In this document: piece by piece, positions 60,548-64,000 of the stretch
Layout of the letters: each line of letters opens with the position of its first letter
Position numbering within the stretch: the stretch's first letter is position 1
Source: Streptomyces wedmorensis
GTDB lineage: Bacteria > Actinomycetota > Actinomycetes > Streptomycetales > Streptomycetaceae
DNA: 64,000 nt
NCBI RefSeq assembly: GCF_000716445.1
Contig: NZ_JNWK01000020.1
Span: 123,190-187,189 of the forward strand
Direction: 5' to 3'
Position numbers and translations under genes: made by a program
Notes under the pieces: generated by a model
Seen by the model: the letters and a program-made list of their open reading frames with translations, nothing else
Databases searched by the model: none
What the model was told of the DNA's origin: nothing

Positions 60548-61786
60548 TCAGATCGGCAGAGTGACGCGCATCACGAGACCGCCGCCCTCGCGGGGCTCCG
60601 CGATGATACGGCCGCCGTGGGCGCGGGCCACGGACCGGGCGATCGACAGGCCGAGACCGACCCCCTTGTCGCTGCCGGTCCGCTCCTGGCGGAGCCTCCG
60701 GAACGGTTCGAAGAGGTTGTCGATCTCGTACGCGGGAACGACCGGCCCCGTGTTCGAGATGACCAGGACCGCCTGGCCGTGCTCGGTCTCCGTCGTGACC
60801 TCCACCCAGCCGTCGTCCGGCACGTTGTAGCGCACGGCGTTCTGGAGCAGGTTCAGCGCGATCCGTTCCAGCAGGACGCCGTTGCCCTGCACGACCGCGG
60901 GACCGAGCTCGCGGCGGATCTCGACGCCCTTGGCCACGGCCTCGGCGTGCGTCTGGTCGATCGCCCGGGAGGCGACCTCGGCGAGGTCGACGGGTTTGCG
61001 CTCGATGATCTGGTTGTCGCTCCGGGCGAGCAGCAGCAGGCCCTCGACGAGCTGTTCGCTGCGCTCGTTGGTGGCGAGCAGGGTCTTGCCCAGCTGCTGG
61101 AGGGCCACCGGGGCCTCGGGGTCCGAGACGTGGATCTCCAGCAGGGTGCGGTTGATCGCGAGCGGGGTGCGCAGCTCGTGCGAGGCGTTCGCGACGAACC
61201 GCTGCTGGGCGGTGAAGGCCCGCTCGAGCCGCTCCAGCATCTCGTCGAAGGTGTCGGCGAGCTCCTTGAGCTCGTCGTCGGGGCCGTCCAGCTCGATCCG
61301 CCGGGCCAGGTCGGAACCGGCCACCTGGCGGGCGGTGCGGGTGATCCGGCCGAGCGGCGAGAGCACCCGTCCCGCCATGGCGTAGCCGAAGGCGAAGGCG
61401 ATGATGCTCAGGCCGAGCAGGGCGAAGAGCGAGCGGCGCAGGAGGTCGTCGAGGGCCAGGTCGCTCTGGTGCCGCAGGCAGACCGAGACGGCGTCGTTGA
61501 ACTGGTCGCCCGTGCCCGTGTTGGGCAGCTGGCACCAGGACGTGGTCGGCTGCACCTCGCCCTTGACGATCTTGAACGGCAGCTGGGCCGCGCTGTCGCC
61601 GAGCGCCTGCGCGGTGAAGAGGTAGATGATCGAGAGCAGCAGGATGCCCGCGATGAGGAACATCCCGCCGTACAGCAGCGTGAGCCGTATCCGGATGGTC
61701 GGTCGCAGCAGCGGGCGGACCGGGTCCCGCGGGTCCCAGGTCGGTTTCGGGGGCGCCTGGGGATGGGGGGCTGGTGTCGTGGCCAT
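60548..61786 (-). CDS. cutS: Sensor histidine kinase CutS
   Basis: 412 aa. Membrane helix LYGGMFLIAGILLLSIIYLF, an extracytoplasmic loop with two Cys (SWCQLP and VSVCLRH), a second helix, HAMP, HisKA SHELRTPLAINR, HATPase LNLLQNAVRYN and GVGLGLSIARSV. The conserved Cys pair suggests redox sensing outside the membrane. ATG 61786 is preceded in frame by GTG 61789, and the gene starts right after cutR stops (coupled). Confidence 0.93.
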   Translation of the reverse strand: MATTPAPHPQAPPKPTWDPRDPVRPLLRPTIRIRLTLLYGGMFLIAGILLLSIIYLFTAQALGDSAAQLPFKIVKGEVQPTTSWCQLPNTGTGDQFNDAVSVCLRHQSDLALDDLLRRSLFALLGLSIIAFAFGYAMAGRVLSPLGRITRTARQVAGSDLARRIELDGPDDELKELADTFDEMLERLERAFTAQQRFVANASHELRTPLAINRTLLEIHVSDPEAPVALQQLGKTLLATNERSEQLVEGLLLLARSDNQIIERKPVDLAEVASRAIDQTHAEAVAKGVEIRRELGPAVVQGNGVLLERIALNLLQNAVRYNVPDDGWVEVTTETEHGQAVLVISNTGPVVPAYEIDNLFEPFRRLRQERTGSDKGVGLGLSIARSVARAHGGRIIAEPREGGGLVMRVTLPI

Positions 61787-61790
61787 CACG

Positions 61791-62444
61791 TCAGATCCGG
61801 TACCCGGAACCGGGCACGGTGACGATGACCGGCGGCTCGCCGAGCTTGCGGCGCAGGGTCATGACCGTCACGCGCACGACGTTGGTGAACGGGTCGGTGT
61901 TCTCGTCCCAGGCCTTCTCCAGGAGCTGCTCGGCCGAGACGACGGCGCCCTCGCTGCGCATGAGGACCTCCAGGACGGCGAACTCCTTCGGCGCGAGCTG
62001 GACCTCCTTGCCCTCGCGGAAGACCTCGCGGCGGTTCGGGTCGAGCTTGATGCCGGCCCGCTCCAGGACGGGCGGCAGGGGGACGGTGGTGCGCCGGCCG
62101 AGGGCGCGCACGCGCGCGGTGAGCTCGGTGAAGGCGAAGGGCTTGGGGAGGTAGTCGTCCGCGCCGAGTTCCAGGCCCTCCACGCGGTCGCTGACGTCGC
62201 CGGAGGCGGTGAGCATCAGGACGCGGGTGGGCATGCCGAGCTCGACGATCTTGCGGCAGACGTCGTCCCCGTGGACGAGCGGGAGGTCGCGGTCGAGGAC
62301 GACGACGTCGTAGTCGTTGACGCCGACCCGCTCCAGGGCGGCGGCGCCGTCGTACACGACGTCGACGGCCATGGCCTCCCGGCGCAGTCCGGTGGCCACC
62401 GCATCGGCGAGCAGCTGCTCGTCCTCGACGACGAGTACGCGCAC
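61791..62444 (-). CDS. cutR: Response regulator CutR
   Basis: 217 aa OmpR family: VEDEQ, VVLDRDLP (phospho-Asp), TASGD and GADDYLPKPFA, then a winged helix ending VPGSGYRI. GTG 62444 follows GGAAGGA. Operon cutR-cutS. The 361-base gap 62445-62805 upstream holds its promoter; no gene there. Confidence 0.93.
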   Translation of the reverse strand: MRVLVVEDEQLLADAVATGLRREAMAVDVVYDGAAALERVGVNDYDVVVLDRDLPLVHGDDVCRKIVELGMPTRVLMLTASGDVSDRVEGLELGADDYLPKPFAFTELTARVRALGRRTTVPLPPVLERAGIKLDPNRREVFREGKEVQLAPKEFAVLEVLMRSEGAVVSAEQLLEKAWDENTDPFTNVVRVTVMTLRRKLGEPPVIVTVPGSGYRI

Positions 62445-62805
62445 GTCGTTCTTCCTTCCCGTCGAGCCGCTGTCCGGGGTGGGACCGGCTGGATTCCGAG
62501 CACTGACTGTGCGTGTCCATCCTGCCCCGGACGCGCGTAAACCGGCTGTAAGGCGGCGGTGCGAGGGCGGGGGCGGGCAGGTGGTGCACGGGGGGCGTGC
62601 GGCGGGGCGCGAAGAATTCACCTGATTCACGGGCCAGTTGAGGTTTCCGTGAGGAAGGGGCTGGGGAGGACGACTGCACACCCCGTGATCACGCCCTGTA
62701 TGTGGCGCGCCACCGACCGCGTGCCGTTCCCCAGAGGCCTCAGTGTGTGATCCACCCACCTCGGCACACCCCCGTGCCACCGGACCCACGACGAGGGGGC
62801 GCACG

Positions 62806-62979
62806 ATGGACGCTTTCACCGCAGGACTGCTGCACCGCATCAGGACCACGCAGACCGACCTCACGCGAGCTCGTGAGACGGGCGACGACTACCTGGCGGA
62901 TGTCGAGCAGGCGGAGCTGGACGACCTGCACCGCCTGGCCGCCGAGCACGGCGTGGAGGTCGCCGCGCCGGGCGTCTGA
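62806..62979 (+). CDS. Small conserved protein, 57 aa
   Basis: 57 residues, acidic and helical (DYLADVEQAELDDLHRLAAEHG). ATG 62806 with GAGGGGG upstream. Short Streptomyces protein seen beside cutRS; function unknown. Confidence 0.7.
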   Translation: MDAFTAGLLHRIRTTQTDLTRARETGDDYLADVEQAELDDLHRLAAEHGVEVAAPGV

Positions 62980-63012
62980 CCCGTCTCCATCCGACCGACC
63001 ACGCCCGTACGT

Positions 63013-63052
63013 ACGAGGGCCCCGGCGCCGCTCCCGGCTCCGGGGCCCTCGT
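63013..63052. terminator. Convergent-gene hairpin terminator
   Basis: ACGAGGGCCCCGG (63013-63025) pairs perfectly with CCGGGGCCCTCGT (63040-63052). It lies between the small gene and the convergent inositol monophosphatase-type gene. Confidence 0.8.
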
Positions 63053-63083
63053 GCGTCCGCCTCGCGGCCTCGCCGGCGCCGTC

Positions 63084-63884
63084 CTAGTCGTGCCAGGCCC
63101 CCAGCTCCTCCAGGAGCTCCTGAAGGGGCTGGAAGAGCCCCGGGGAGGCCGCCAGGGTCAGTTCGCCCGACGCGGGCTCCCCGGGGCGGCCGCCGGTCAG
63201 CGCGCCCGCCTCGCGGGCGATGAGGGCCCCTGCGGCGAGGTCCCAGGGGTTGAGCCCGCGCTCGTAGTACGCGTCGAGGCGGCCGGCCGCGACGTCGCAG
63301 AGGTCGATCGCCGCCGAGCCGCCGCGGCGGATGTCGCGGACCAGCGGGATCACGCGCTGCGCGACGTCGGCCTGGTGGGCGCGGCGGGGCTGCACGTACC
63401 CGAAGCCGGTGCCCAGGAGGGTCTGGCCCAGGGCGGGCGAGGGGCGGACGGCGAGCCGCCGGTCCCCCGCGTACGCTCCGCCGCCGAGGACCGCGCGGTA
63501 GGTCTCGCCGCGCATCGGCGCCTCGACCACGCCGACCACGGCCTCGCCGTCCCGTTCGGCGGCGATCGAGACGGCCCAGGTGGGCAGGCCGTACAGGTAG
63601 TTCACGGTGCCGTCGAGCGGGTCGATGACCCAGCGGATCCCGCTGGTGCCGGGGGCGGCGGCGCCCTCCTCGCCGAGGAGGCCGTCCTGGGGGCGGTGCT
63701 CGGCGAGGAACGAGGTGATCAGCTTCTCGGCGGCGATGTCCATCTCGGTGACCACGTCGATGGCACTGGACTTGGTCATCGCCACCGCGAGGTCGTCCGG
63801 GCGGCCGTCGCGGAGGAGGGCTCCGGCCCGCCGTGCGGCCTCCAGGGCGACGTCGAGCAGTTCGGTGAGCAGAGGGTCGGTCAC
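63084..63884 (-). CDS. Inositol monophosphatase-family protein
   Basis: 266 aa. Metal/phosphate motifs: GEEG, WVIDPLDGTVNY (DPLDGT) and GLNPWDLAAGALIAREAGA. GTG 63884 with AAGGAG seven bases upstream, just after the ferrochelatase stop. Substrate within the family (inositol phosphate, histidinol phosphate or similar) cannot be told. Confidence 0.88.
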   Translation of the reverse strand: MTDPLLTELLDVALEAARRAGALLRDGRPDDLAVAMTKSSAIDVVTEMDIAAEKLITSFLAEHRPQDGLLGEEGAAAPGTSGIRWVIDPLDGTVNYLYGLPTWAVSIAAERDGEAVVGVVEAPMRGETYRAVLGGGAYAGDRRLAVRPSPALGQTLLGTGFGYVQPRRAHQADVAQRVIPLVRDIRRGGSAAIDLCDVAAGRLDAYYERGLNPWDLAAGALIAREAGALTGGRPGEPASGELTLAASPGLFQPLQELLEELGAWHD

Positions 63885-63893
63885 GCTGACTCC

Positions 63894-64000
63894 TTACGCG
63901 TACGGGCTGTCGGCTCCGGCCGCCGCCGGCCGCTCGGCCCTGGCCGGGCAGCAGCCGATCGGGCACAGGTCGTGGGAGGCGCCGAGGGCGCCGAGGGCGC
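63894..64000 (-). CDS. hemH: Ferrochelatase C-terminus (gene continues past the right edge)
   Basis: The minus strand ends [20 protein letters not shown] then AGADSPYA and TAA at 63894. CP-x-GCC is the iron-sulphur cysteine cluster at the C-terminus of actinobacterial coproporphyrin ferrochelatases. Only ~35 residues visible; it precedes the monophosphatase by about 10 bases. Confidence 0.7.
   Translation of the reverse strand, partial: ALGALGASHDLCPIGCCPARAERPAAAGADSPYA

Overview
The window is high-GC actinobacterial DNA with strong Streptomyces character. It has GTG starts, long GC-rich ORF shadows, and a right-hand block (45-64 kb) of ordinary Streptomyces chromosome: cutRS, DUF4193, dut, DUF3710, kdpDE, paired TrkA proteins and the end of a ferrochelatase gene. 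The left 45 kb is accessory DNA.

The main structural result is a tandem array of genomic islands at the 3' end of a TrmA/RumA-type RNA methyltransferase gene (44903-46231, minus). The last ~22 codons of that gene, with a flanking array of TGCGTC-type repeats, recur at 25505-25770 and 5889-6163. The three copies divide the accessory DNA into island 0 (1 to ~5.9 kb, continuing left), island 1 (~6-25.5 kb) and island 2 (~25.7-44.8 kb). No integrase is visible inside the window.

Island 0 looks like a conflict/defence set. It holds a sigma-region-2-like protein, a divergent 540-residue unknown protein with a weak nuclease-like segment, a two-helix membrane protein and a small helical protein that share an NFGV..G.MTGP.QA motif resembling bacterial amyloid signalling sequences, and an orphan Vsr-like endonuclease. 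A decayed tRNA-Arg(UCU) lies among them.

Island 1 is mainly catabolic. A dipeptide-type ABC importer operon (including a permease-ATPase fusion) ends in a nitrilase-family amidohydrolase and a class III aminotransferase. A divergent LysR gene and a secreted SxxK serine hydrolase lie beside it. A second nitrilase plus APC permease operon carries the same palindromic operator, and a decayed LysR copy lies next to that operator. The island ends with a hypothetical protein and an Mrr-like nuclease fused to a large unknown domain.

Island 2 is a compact biosynthetic cluster: KAS III, a methyltransferase, an FAD monooxygenase fused to a condensation/Pap-type acyltransferase, a dimodular NRPS (first module with a clear serine code), a FabL-like reductase, an EF-hand protein, an SDR lacking its catalytic lysine, and an NTF2-like protein. 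A graveyard of IS256, IS3 and IS5 fragments separates these from an upstream SDR.

The core segment includes a potassium-related neighbourhood (KimA-like permease, two RCK/TrkA proteins, KdpDE without KdpFABC), then housekeeping genes (dut, thioesterase, DUF proteins) and the CutRS two-component system.
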